Below are positions 1 to 6,658 of a stretch of DNA of 32,737 nucleotides, piece by piece. The stretch comes from Myxococcota bacterium (GTDB lineage Bacteria > Myxococcota_A > Polyangia > Fen-1088), in contig JAICYS010000033.1 of NCBI GenBank assembly GCA_025934105.1, positions 1-32,737 of the forward strand. The letters are read 5' to 3'. The first letter of the stretch is position 1. Each line of letters starts with the position of its first letter. Made by a program: the position numbers and the translations under genes. The notes below the pieces were generated by a model. The model was not told the DNA's origin and ran no database searches. It saw only the letters and a list, made by a program, of their open reading frames with translations.

Positions 1-150
1 ATCGGCGTGGTGGTGATCGACGGCGGCAAGCGCCATGAGAAGGGCGAATACCTGGGCGTCGGGACCAACAACATCGCCGAGCTGACCGCCATCGAGCGCG
101 GCATCGACCTGGCCAACGGAGGCGGCGCCGAAGGCCGGCGCCTGCGCGTC
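1..150 (+). pseudogene. truncated RNase HI copy (left-edge fragment)
   Basis: Read from base 1, this frame encodes a piece of RNase HI very similar to the intact minus-strand copy at 314-952, including the GTNNIAELTAIERGIDL stretch with the catalytic Glu. Similarity stops near base 150, just after an RLRV/RLRI match and just before the TDSSYV motif that should carry the next catalytic Asp. The frame then runs into unrelated sequence. The two copies differ mainly at synonymous or conservative codons, so this is diverged homologous DNA and not an exact assembly duplicate. The N-terminus lies outside the window. Without the TDSSYV motif and the C-terminal Asp/His it cannot be an active nuclease, so I call it a remnant. 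Confidence 0.7.
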
Positions 151-249
151 CGCCGGCGCCAGCCCGGCTTCGGGCGGGTAAATCGTGGTCCGCTTGCATC
201 CGGCGGCGGCCACCAACACCGACACGATCAACAAACGCGCATAAGCCAC
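1..249 (-). CDS. short lipoprotein reading frame, partial at left edge
   Basis: A GTG at 249 opens a frame with a lipoprotein signal: a short hydrophobic stretch (ARLLIVSVLVAAAGC) with a lipobox ending in Cys18, then a Pro/Ala-rich segment. It stays open to base 1 and so is partial. A TAAAAT box at 261-256 lies exactly six bases before the GTG, an arrangement shared by other genes in this window. Downstream of about codon 33 the frame is antisense to the truncated RNase HI copy, so most of its C-terminal part looks like a by-product of a rearrangement. The signal peptide and promoter look real. Whether a stable protein is made is uncertain, and no function can be assigned. Confidence 0.45.
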   Translation of the reverse strand, partial: MAYARLLIVSVLVAAAGCKRTTIYPPEAGLAPADAQAPAFGAASVGQVDAALDGGQLGDVVGPDAQVFALLMALAAVDHHHAD

Positions 250-261
250 GCGCGGATTTTA
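250..261 (-). promoter_or_regulatory. leaderless-type -10 box of the left-edge lipoprotein
   Basis: TAAAAT (261-256) is followed by six bases (CCGCGC) and then the GTG start at 249. With a start point 6-7 bases after the -10 box, the transcript would begin at the start codon. No convincing -35 hexamer is visible. Confidence 0.5.
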
Positions 262-313
262 ACACTTCGCGAAGCTTCGCCGCCGCGCGCCAGATTTGGT
301 CGTTAGCGCGTCG

Positions 314-952
314 TTAGCGCCGCCCGGCGATGGCGTTTCGGGCCAGCACGTCGCACCGTTCGTTCAAGGGTACGCCGGCGTGGCCCGCCACCTTCACGAA
401 CTCGGTGTCGAGCGGCGCCAGGCGCCGTTTGATCTTCGCGATCAGCTCCTGGTTGGCCTTGGCCTTCCAGCCCTTCGACAGGACGCCGATCACGTAGCTG
501 GAGTCGGTGTAGATGCGCAGCCGCTTGTCGGCCGCCGCCGCGCCGACCAGGTCGATGCCCCGCTCGATGGCGGTCAGCTCGGCGATGTTGTTGGTGCCGA
601 TGCCCAGGTACTCACCCTTTTCCTTGCGCTGAGGTCCGTCGACGACGACCACGCCGATGCCCATCGGCCCGGGATTCCCCGAGCAGGCCCCGTCCGTCCA
701 GATCTCGACGGCCGCCGTGCCGGGCACCAGCCGGGCGCGCTTGGCGGGCGCCGGGTCCGCCGCCGGTGCCGGCCCGGCGGGCACCAGGCCCCCGTCGGGG
801 ATCAGGTTGGTCGGGTGGGGGCGGTAGCTCTTGGCGTCGGATTCGCGATACTTCATCTCGGCGCGGCCAGCAGGGTCCAGGACGGGGCGTCCGGATTCGT
901 CGGTGCGCACGTAAACGATCTCTCCTTTGAAGCGCATGCGAGACCAAAACAT
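314..952 (-). CDS. rnhA: ribonuclease HI
   Basis: RNase HI cleaves the RNA strand of RNA:DNA hybrids in the cytoplasm. All catalytic residues are visible: Asp87 in WTDGACSGNPG, Glu125 in NNIAEL, Asp150 in YTDSSYV, His191 in AGHAG and Asp201 in NERCD. The protein is 212 aa from the ATG at 952, longer than the usual 150-160 aa because of a basic N-terminal region of about 80 residues. That region starts FWSRMRFKGE and ends in a Pro/Ala linker. I chose 952 because a CATAGT box lies seven bases upstream. A GTG at 961 would lie inside that box, and an ATG at 937 is the other option. The gene is divergent from the lipoprotein at 963 with almost no spacer. A truncated second copy lies at 1-150. Confidence 0.93.
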   Translation of the reverse strand: MFWSRMRFKGEIVYVRTDESGRPVLDPAGRAEMKYRESDAKSYRPHPTNLIPDGGLVPAGPAPAADPAPAKRARLVPGTAAVEIWTDGACSGNPGPMGIGVVVVDGPQRKEKGEYLGIGTNNIAELTAIERGIDLVGAAAADKRLRIYTDSSYVIGVLSKGWKAKANQELIAKIKRRLAPLDTEFVKVAGHAGVPLNERCDVLARNAIAGRR

Positions 953-965
953 CCGGGGCACTATG
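953..965 (-). promoter_or_regulatory. possible -10 box of rnhA
   Basis: CATAGT (965-960 on the minus strand) is followed by seven bases and the ATG at 952. It overlaps the start codon of the divergent lipoprotein gene at 963. No good -35 is seen, so this rests on the box and the spacing only. Confidence 0.35.
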
Positions 966-1988
966 AACCGAACGCGAGTTTTCTGGCCAGGGGTGATCGC
1001 CGCTCTGGCGTCGCTGGCGGCTTGTCGGGGCGGCTGTCATCGGGAGGGCGACCGCGCCGCCACCGTCGAGGGGCGGCTGGCGCTGTTTCCCGCCGCCACG
1101 CGCATCGTGGCCGCCGTCGACGTCGCCAAGCTGCGGGCCAGCCCGGCCGCCGCCAAGCTGGCCGCGCAGGCCAAGCAGAACGCCGGCGACCAGCACGAGA
1201 TCGAGGAGTTCGCCAAGCGCACCGGCTTCGATCCGCTGCGGCAGTTGAACAGCGTGACGGTGGCGTTCCCCGAAGAGGCGCGCGTCCACGGCGAGCTGGG
1301 GCTGGTGCTGCGGGCCGACCACCTGGACCAGGCGCGGCTGGTCGCCTACGTGCGCGACCAGCTGCAAAAGAGCGGCGACGATTTGGCGGCCACCGCGCAC
1401 GGGCGCCTCACGCTCTGGTCGTCGCGGCGCGATCCCGACCTGGTGGGATTCTTCCTGGACGACCAGACCTTCGTTCTGGGCGCGGGCGGGTGGGGGCTGA
1501 AGATGGCCGACCTGGCCGAGACGGCGCGGCCGGGCGACAGCGCCGCCACCGACCTGGACCTGGTCAACCTGGTCGAGCACGCCGCCCACGATCACGACAT
1601 CTGGGCGGCCGCCATCGTGCCCGAGGCGACGCGCAAGTCGCTGTCGGCCGACCCGAAGTTCGCCGGCGCGGCCAGCGTGCAGACGCTCTCGGCGGGACTG
1701 AACCTGGGGCGAGGGCTCGAGGCGGTGCTGCACGCCGATCTCACCAGCGCCGCGGAGGCGCGCGCGCTGGCCGACCGGGTGACCTCCGCGCTGCGCGACG
1801 CCAAGAAGAACCCCGAGGTCTTGATGCTGGGTCTGGGCCCGTATCTGGACGGCGTGTCGGCCGGCGCGGCCGAGCGCAGCTTCGAGCTGCATGCCGGCCT
1901 CAACGAGTCCGCGTTCGACGACCTGCTGGCGCGCCTCGGCGGGCTCATGGCGCTGGCGCGCGGCGGCGGCTCGGCGTTCAGCCGGTAG
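963..1988 (+). CDS. lipoprotein of unknown function (341 aa)
   Basis: The ATG at 963 begins a lipoprotein signal (FWPGVIAALASLAAC), with the lipid-modified Cys expected at residue 21, so the protein is probably anchored in the outer membrane or periplasm. The rest is soluble and alternates helices and strands. It starts LALFPAATRIVAAVDVAKL, a pattern seen in large DUF3352-like periplasmic proteins of myxobacteria, but I cannot place it firmly. The first in-frame ATG, at 927, lies upstream of the signal peptide and inside rnhA, and is unlikely. The next gene starts 56 bases downstream in the same direction. Codon use matches its neighbours. Confidence 0.8.
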   Translation: MNRTRVFWPGVIAALASLAACRGGCHREGDRAATVEGRLALFPAATRIVAAVDVAKLRASPAAAKLAAQAKQNAGDQHEIEEFAKRTGFDPLRQLNSVTVAFPEEARVHGELGLVLRADHLDQARLVAYVRDQLQKSGDDLAATAHGRLTLWSSRRDPDLVGFFLDDQTFVLGAGGWGLKMADLAETARPGDSAATDLDLVNLVEHAAHDHDIWAAAIVPEATRKSLSADPKFAGAASVQTLSAGLNLGRGLEAVLHADLTSAAEARALADRVTSALRDAKKNPEVLMLGLGPYLDGVSAGAAERSFELHAGLNESAFDDLLARLGGLMALARGGGSAFSR

Positions 1989-2043
1989 CCGGGGCCGGGC
2001 TCGACCTCTCGCGTCGCCGTTTCGGCCATCGGTGCTTCAGCCC

Positions 2044-2931
2044 ATGCGACGCGCGGCCCCGCCGGCAAATCGGGCGTGGCACACTAGGGATGCCTTGTTT
2101 GCCGACGATCTCAGGCGCTGGGCCGACTCCGTCGCGGCGCCGGCCCAGTCCTTCACCTACGGCACCGTCGTCGAAGCGGGGCGCACCTACCCGCTGGTCG
2201 GGTTGCGCCTGCCGGGCGCCAACCCGGTGCTGGTGACGGCGGGCTTTCACGGCGACGAAAAGGCCGGGCCGCGCACGCTGCTGGATCACACCGCCGAGAT
2301 CGTCGCCTACGCCGCGCAGCGGGGCGTCGGGCTGACCCTGTTCCCCTCCGTGAACCCCTCGGGATTCGAGGACCACACGCGCTACAACGCCTCGGGCGAG
2401 CATCCCAACAACGACTTTCTCCGCTACGAGGTCCAGCCGGGGATCTGGCGCGGCGAGCTCTACGGCGACCAGCGGTTCCTGCGCATCGCGCCGGCGGTCG
2501 ACGGGCTGCCGAAGGAGACCGCCGCGCTGGCGCGGGCCCTGGACGCCGAGCCGCTCCCCACCGCGGCGCTGGATCTGCACCAGGACAACTTCATCCACGG
2601 TGCTTTCTTTTACGCGTATGTGTTCGGCGACGCCGCCGCCTACCGGCCGCTGACGGCGCGGTCGGGCGCGCTGGTGCCGGTGTTGCGCAGCAGCATCGTC
2701 GACTCGGGCCACGAGCCGGGCAGCGACGTGCGCGCCGACGGCGAGGGGTTCATCGTCTGCCACGACGGCAGCATCACCGACCGATTCCACCGCGCCGGCG
2801 TCCCCTACACGGCCGCCATCGAGACGACCACCGAGACGCCCGCCGCCCTGTCCGACGAAATCAACCTGATCTGGATCCGCGGGTTCATCGACTTGGCGGC
2901 CGGGTTTCTGGCCCCCGCGCGGGCCCCCTAG
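2044..2931 (+). CDS. AstE/AspA (M14-like) zinc hydrolase
   Basis: This 295-aa protein has the hallmarks of the succinylglutamate desuccinylase/aspartoacylase family within the M14 carboxypeptidase fold. HGDE in GFHGDEKAG supplies the first two zinc ligands, LDLHQD the third (His), and IETTTET near the C-terminus the catalytic Glu. The family hydrolyses amide bonds of N-acyl amino acids or C-terminal residues, but the substrate cannot be told here. NPSGFEDHTRYNASG matches the family's substrate-carboxylate region. There is no signal peptide. A TTG at 2095, preceded by AGGGA, would remove 17 residues and is a credible alternative start. The stop is 66 bases before the Lys/Ala-rich gene. Confidence 0.82.
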   Translation: MRRAAPPANRAWHTRDALFADDLRRWADSVAAPAQSFTYGTVVEAGRTYPLVGLRLPGANPVLVTAGFHGDEKAGPRTLLDHTAEIVAYAAQRGVGLTLFPSVNPSGFEDHTRYNASGEHPNNDFLRYEVQPGIWRGELYGDQRFLRIAPAVDGLPKETAALARALDAEPLPTAALDLHQDNFIHGAFFYAYVFGDAAAYRPLTARSGALVPVLRSSIVDSGHEPGSDVRADGEGFIVCHDGSITDRFHRAGVPYTAAIETTTETPAALSDEINLIWIRGFIDLAAGFLAPARAP

Positions 2932-2997
2932 GCAAACCGGCCGGTTTGGGGTAAATACCCGCCCTTCGATAGGGAATCACCGGGAGAACCTCTGCAC

Positions 2998-3468
<471 letters not shown>

Positions 3469-3481
3469 TCCGGACGCCGCC

Positions 3482-3751
3482 GTGCTGTTGGGCCGGGTCG
3501 TGGGTCGGCTCTGGGCGGCGCGGCAGGCGGACAGCCTGGGCGGACGGAAGCTGTTGCTGGTCCGCCCCGAGACCGCTTCGGGCGGCGCGGCCGGGCGTCT
3601 GGTCGTCGCCGTCGACGGATTGGACGCCGGACCGGGCGACCGGGTGATCGTCGCTCACGGCAGCCGCGTGCGCGATCTGACGGTCGGCCCCGACGTGGCC
3701 GACAAGGACGTCGTCATCGGAATCGTCGACGGGGTGGAGCTGGCCCGGTGA
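3482..3751 (+). CDS. EutN/CcmL-type microcompartment vertex protein, copy 1
   Basis: This 89-aa BMC-P protein would form pentamers that cap the vertices of a protein-shelled bacterial microcompartment. It shows the family pattern: LLGRVVGRLWA at the start, GRKLLLVRP, VAVDGLDAGPGDRVIVAHGS and a terminal VVIGIVDGVEL. The start is GTG at 3482, because the frame upstream is only the shadow of the Lys/Ala-rich gene. Its last four bases (GTGA) are shared with the start of copy 2, so translation is probably coupled. It is the first of four tandem paralogs, and no hexamer-type (BMC-H/T) shell gene occurs in the window. Confidence 0.92.
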   Translation: MLLGRVVGRLWAARQADSLGGRKLLLVRPETASGGAAGRLVVAVDGLDAGPGDRVIVAHGSRVRDLTVGPDVADKDVVIGIVDGVELAR

Positions 3752-4098
3752 TCCTGGGGCGCGTCGTCGGTCAGGTCTGGGCCACCCGGCGCGATCCGCG
3801 CCTGGCGCGCGCCAAGCTGCTGCTGGTCCGGCCGCACGGGGTGTACGAGCCGTCGCTCGGCACGCGGCACCTGGTCGCCACCGACGAGGTCGATGCCGGC
3901 GTGGGCGACGAGGTGGTGGTCTGCCTGGGAATGCCGGCGCGCCTGTCGCTGGGCAGCAACGACACCCCGGTCGACGCCGCCATCTTGGGGGTGGTCGACC
4001 GCGTCCAGCTCGATGACAGCCGGTTGAGCGTCGCCGGCGCCGCCCCGGGGATCCGCCGGCCGCTGACCGCCGCCGTCGTTTCGGAGGTGCGCCGATGA
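3748..4098 (+). CDS. EutN/CcmL-type microcompartment vertex protein, copy 2
   Basis: A BMC-P family protein of 116 aa: ILGRVVGQVWATRRDPRL, then AKLLLVRP, VATDEVDAGVGDEVVVCLG and VDAAILGVVDRVQLD. It is the copy closest to the classical EutN/CcmL pattern. It has a C-terminal extension of about 20 residues after the last strand (AGAAPGIRRPLTAAVV), longer than in the family core. The GTG start overlaps the stop of copy 1, and its own stop overlaps the ATG of copy 3 (ATGA). Confidence 0.93.
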   Translation: MILGRVVGQVWATRRDPRLARAKLLLVRPHGVYEPSLGTRHLVATDEVDAGVGDEVVVCLGMPARLSLGSNDTPVDAAILGVVDRVQLDDSRLSVAGAAPGIRRPLTAAVVSEVRR

Positions 4099-4367
4099 TG
4101 CGCGGGACGGTGCTGGGCGAGGTCTGGGCGGCGCGGCACGCGCGCGGGCTCGACGGGCGCAAGTTGGTGCTGGTCGCGGCGCGCGACGCGCAGGGCGCGG
4201 CGACGGGGCGCGTGGTGGTCGCCGTCGACACGCTGGACGCGCGCAGCGGCGAGGACGTGACCGTCGCGTTCGGTTCGGGGGCGCGCAACGTGCTGCGCCC
4301 GGGCGCCGAGAATCGCGACCTTCTGTGTGACGCCGCGGTGGCGGCCATCGTCGAGGGGGCGGACTGA
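4095..4367 (+). CDS. EutN/CcmL-type microcompartment vertex protein, copy 3
   Basis: A BMC-P family protein of 90 aa: MRGTVLGEVWAARHARGLDGRKLVLVAA, VVAVDTLDARSGEDVTVAFGSGAR and DAAVAAIVEGAD. It is the shortest and most diverged copy. It lacks the terminal IVD seen in copies 1, 2 and 4 (it has AIVEGAD), and the Pro of the LLV(R/Q)P motif is replaced by Ala. GGAG at 4083-4086 serves as ribosome site. It overlaps copy 2 by four bases and copy 4 by one (TGATG). Confidence 0.88.
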   Translation: MMRGTVLGEVWAARHARGLDGRKLVLVAARDAQGAATGRVVVAVDTLDARSGEDVTVAFGSGARNVLRPGAENRDLLCDAAVAAIVEGAD

Positions 4368-4705
4368 TGTTCCTGGGCCGGGTGGCGGGATCGGTTTGGT
4401 CGACGGTCAAGTGGCCCGAAGCGCGCGGCCTGAAGCTGCTGCTGGTGCGGCCGTATCGGCTGGGCGACCTCGCGCCCGGGGTCATGAAGCCCGGCGCCGA
4501 GGCGTCGGAGCCCACCGATGACCTGGTGGTCTGCGCCGACACGCTGGACGCCGGCCCCGGCGACGACGTGCTGGTGGCCTTCGGTCACGCGGCGCGCGTG
4601 GCGGTCAGCGAGAAGCTGCCGCCCGGGACGAAGCCGAACGTGCCGATCGACGCGGCCGTGGTCGCGGTCGTCGATCGGGTCGAGGTCGACCCTGAAGCCG
4701 TTTGA
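4367..4705 (+). CDS. EutN/CcmL-type microcompartment vertex protein, copy 4
   Basis: A BMC-P family protein of 112 aa: MFLGRVAGSVWSTVKWPEARGLKLLLVRP, VCADTLDAGPGDDVLVAFGHAARVAV and PIDAAVVAVVDRVEVD. A loop of about 20 residues (LAPGVMKPGAEASEPTDD) is inserted after the LLLVRP strand. Its stop (GTT TGA C) lies inside the 5' end of the next coding frame, so the downstream ACT gene overlaps it or is reached by a shift of frame. Confidence 0.92.
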   Translation: MFLGRVAGSVWSTVKWPEARGLKLLLVRPYRLGDLAPGVMKPGAEASEPTDDLVVCADTLDAGPGDDVLVAFGHAARVAVSEKLPPGTKPNVPIDAAVVAVVDRVEVDPEAV

Positions 4706-5120
4706 CGAGCGCGAGCTGCGGCGGCTGGTCGCCGAGATCACGCGCGAGGTGACCGGCGAGGCGGCGCGCGTGGTGGCTGGCCCCCAATCGCCGGCCCGGC
4801 CCGACGCCGCGCTCTGCGCCGCCTGCGCCGAGGCGGATCGCCGCCGCGGTCAGCGGGCGGTCGTGACGACGACCGGCAAGAACCGGCGCGGCATCGTCGC
4901 GAACATCGCCCAGGCCATCGCGGCGGCCGGCGGCGACATCGTCGACATCGCCCAGACCCTGGCCGGCGACTTCTTCACCATGATCATCGTCGTCGACACC
5001 AGCGCGCTGGAGATCTCCTTCGCCGAGTTCAAGACCAAGCTGGTGGCCGCGGTCGAGGCGCTCGGCGCCCACTGCCTGGTCATGCACGAAGAGATCGTGA
5101 ACGCGCTCCAGCGCGTCTGA
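4692..5120 (+). CDS. ACT-domain protein with encapsulation-peptide-like N-terminus
   Basis: Residues 55-142 are an ACT domain of the UPF0237 type (TGKNRRGIVANIAQAI, IAQTLAGDFFTMIIVVD), the usual small-ligand-binding partner of UPF0210/DUF711, which follows here. Residues 4-20 (FDERELRRLVAEITREV) form an amphipathic helix resembling microcompartment encapsulation peptides, and a Pro/Ala-rich linker with CAAC (Cys42, Cys45) joins it to the ACT domain. Ordinary UPF0237 proteins begin at the ACT domain. No ATG, GTG or TTG precedes the helix in frame. I place the start at CTG 4692, which has GAGG six bases upstream. GTG 4749 would remove the helix, yet codons 4704-4748 all end in G or C, as real coding does here. 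Confidence 0.75.
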   Translation: MKPFDERELRRLVAEITREVTGEAARVVAGPQSPARPDAALCAACAEADRRRGQRAVVTTTGKNRRGIVANIAQAIAAAGGDIVDIAQTLAGDFFTMIIVVDTSALEISFAEFKTKLVAAVEALGAHCLVMHEEIVNALQRV

Positions 5121-5260
5121 CCATGCCGTTCACGTCGCCGTCCGGTTGACCCGACGGCGCGGCCCGCGGGCGTCGCCCCCGACGGGCGGCCGCCTCGACG
5201 CACGGGGCGCGCCCGCCGGCCTGGCGGCACGATTCGCCTCACCCCGCCCCGCGCCTGGCG

Positions 5261-5272
5261 TATAAGTCTCGC
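5261..5272 (+). promoter_or_regulatory. -10-like box directly before the UPF0210 gene
   Basis: TATAAG (5261-5266) lies six bases before the GTG at 5273, the only AT-rich spot in a 152-base gap that is otherwise almost pure G/C. It suggests that UPF0210 has its own leaderless promoter besides any read-through from the vertex-protein operon. The sixth base is G instead of the preferred T. I see nothing else definable between 5121 and 5260. Confidence 0.4.
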
Positions 5273-6658
5273 GTGCCCACGCGGTTCGACGCCTCCGAGG
5301 TGCGCGAAGTCCTGCGCATGATCGAGAGCGAGAGCCTGGACGTCCGGGCGGTCACCATGGGCGTGTCGCTGCGGGACACCGCGGCCGAGACGCTGGAGCG
5401 CACCGCGACCCGCATCTACGACAAGCTCATGCGGGCGGCCGAGCGGCTGGTCCCGACCACCGCGGCCGTTCAGGCCGACTTCGCCGTCCCCATCACGACG
5501 ACCCGTCTGTCGGTGACGCCGATGGCGCTGGTGACGGAGGCGACCCGCGCGCCGCGCGTGACCGACGCCGCCCGCGCCATGGACCGTGCCGCCGGTGAGC
5601 TGGGCGTCGACTACATCGGCGGTTTTTCGGCGCTGGTCGAAAAGGGGATGACGGGCGGGGATCGCGCGTTGCTCGAGTCCATCCCCGAGGCGCTGGGATC
5701 CACCACCCGCGTCTGCTCGTCGGTCAACGTGGCCAGCACCCGGGCCGGCATCAACGGCGACGCCGTGCTGCAGATGGGGCGGATCGTGAAGGCCACCGCC
5801 GAGGCCACCGCCAAGGCCGGCGGCATCGGCTGCGCCCGGCTGGTCACCTTCGCCAACATCCCCGACGACAACCCGTTCGTGGCCGGCGCCCTGCACGGTG
5901 TCGGCGAGGGCGAGTGCGTTGTGAACGTCGGCTGCTCGGGGCCCGGCGTGGTGCTGTCGGCGCTGAAGCGGCTGCGCGCGTCGGGCGAGACCTACGACCT
6001 GGCGGCGGTGGCCGAGACGATCAAGCGCATGGCGTTCAAGGTCACGCGCGCGGGCGAGCTGGTCGGGCGCGAGGTGGCGCGGCGAATGGGCCCGCCCGTG
6101 CGCTTCGGCGTTGTCGACCTGTCGCTGGCCCCGACGCCGGCGGTGGGCGATTCGGTCGCCGAGATCCTGGAAGAAATGGGCGTGGAAAAGGCGGGCGCCC
6201 CGGGCTCCGTCGCGGCGCTGGCGCTGCTGACCGACGCCGTGAAGAAGGGCGGGGTGATGGCCTCGTCGTCGGTGGGCGGGCTCTCGGGGGCCTTCATTCC
6301 CGTCAGCGAGGACGCCGCCATGGTGGCCGCGGCACGGGCCGGCGCGCTGACCCTGTCGGGCCTGGAGGCGATGAGCGCGGTCTGCTCGGTGGGCCTGGAC
6401 ATGGTGGCCGTGCCCGGCGACACGTCGGCCGAGATGCTGGCCGCCATCATCGCGGATGAAATCGCCATCGGCGTCTTCAACAACAAGGCGACCGGCGTGC
6501 GGATCATCCCCGTGCCCGGCAAGAAGGCGGGCGAGTCGGTGGTCTACGGCGGTCTGCTGGGCGAGGCTTACGTTCAGCCGGTCGGCGCTTTCGGCGCCGA
6601 TCGCTTCGTGCGGCTCGGCGGCCGCATCCCGGCCCCCATTCAGGCGCTGCGCAATTGA
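5273..6658 (+). CDS. UPF0210 (DUF711, PFL-like) protein
   Basis: This 461-aa protein belongs to UPF0210/DUF711, a family with a pyruvate-formate-lyase-like barrel fold whose reaction is not established. Visible family features are the N-terminal EVREVLRMIESESLDVRAVTMGVSL, GGFSALVEKGM, VNVASTRAGINGDAV, NVGCSGPGVV and the C-terminal FNNKATGVRIIPVPGK. Length is normal for the family. The GTG start is set by the family N-terminus. In many bacteria UPF0210 lies next to an ACT protein of the UPF0237 type, as here, which suggests that the ACT protein regulates or assembles with it. A metallophosphatase gene follows with a four-base overlap (TTGA). Confidence 0.93.
   Translation: MPTRFDASEVREVLRMIESESLDVRAVTMGVSLRDTAAETLERTATRIYDKLMRAAERLVPTTAAVQADFAVPITTTRLSVTPMALVTEATRAPRVTDAARAMDRAAGELGVDYIGGFSALVEKGMTGGDRALLESIPEALGSTTRVCSSVNVASTRAGINGDAVLQMGRIVKATAEATAKAGGIGCARLVTFANIPDDNPFVAGALHGVGEGECVVNVGCSGPGVVLSALKRLRASGETYDLAAVAETIKRMAFKVTRAGELVGREVARRMGPPVRFGVVDLSLAPTPAVGDSVAEILEEMGVEKAGAPGSVAALALLTDAVKKGGVMASSSVGGLSGAFIPVSEDAAMVAAARAGALTLSGLEAMSAVCSVGLDMVAVPGDTSAEMLAAIIADEIAIGVFNNKATGVRIIPVPGKKAGESVVYGGLLGEAYVQPVGAFGADRFVRLGGRIPAPIQALRN

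Noticed and set aside
1..665. Inverted repeat as a pure assembly artifact (palindromic contig end)
   Set aside because: The copies differ at many codons; an artifact would be identical. A chimeric joint near base 150 is still possible and is given as a finding.
296..2236. 646-aa plus-strand open frame
   Set aside because: It is a shadow of rnhA, the lipoprotein and the hydrolase genes: Arg/Gly/Ala-rich, with no motif, and it conflicts with genes showing clear signatures.
5121..5260. Possible RNA gene or riboswitch before UPF0210
   Set aside because: It is GC-rich with many weak hairpins but no recognisable conserved element.
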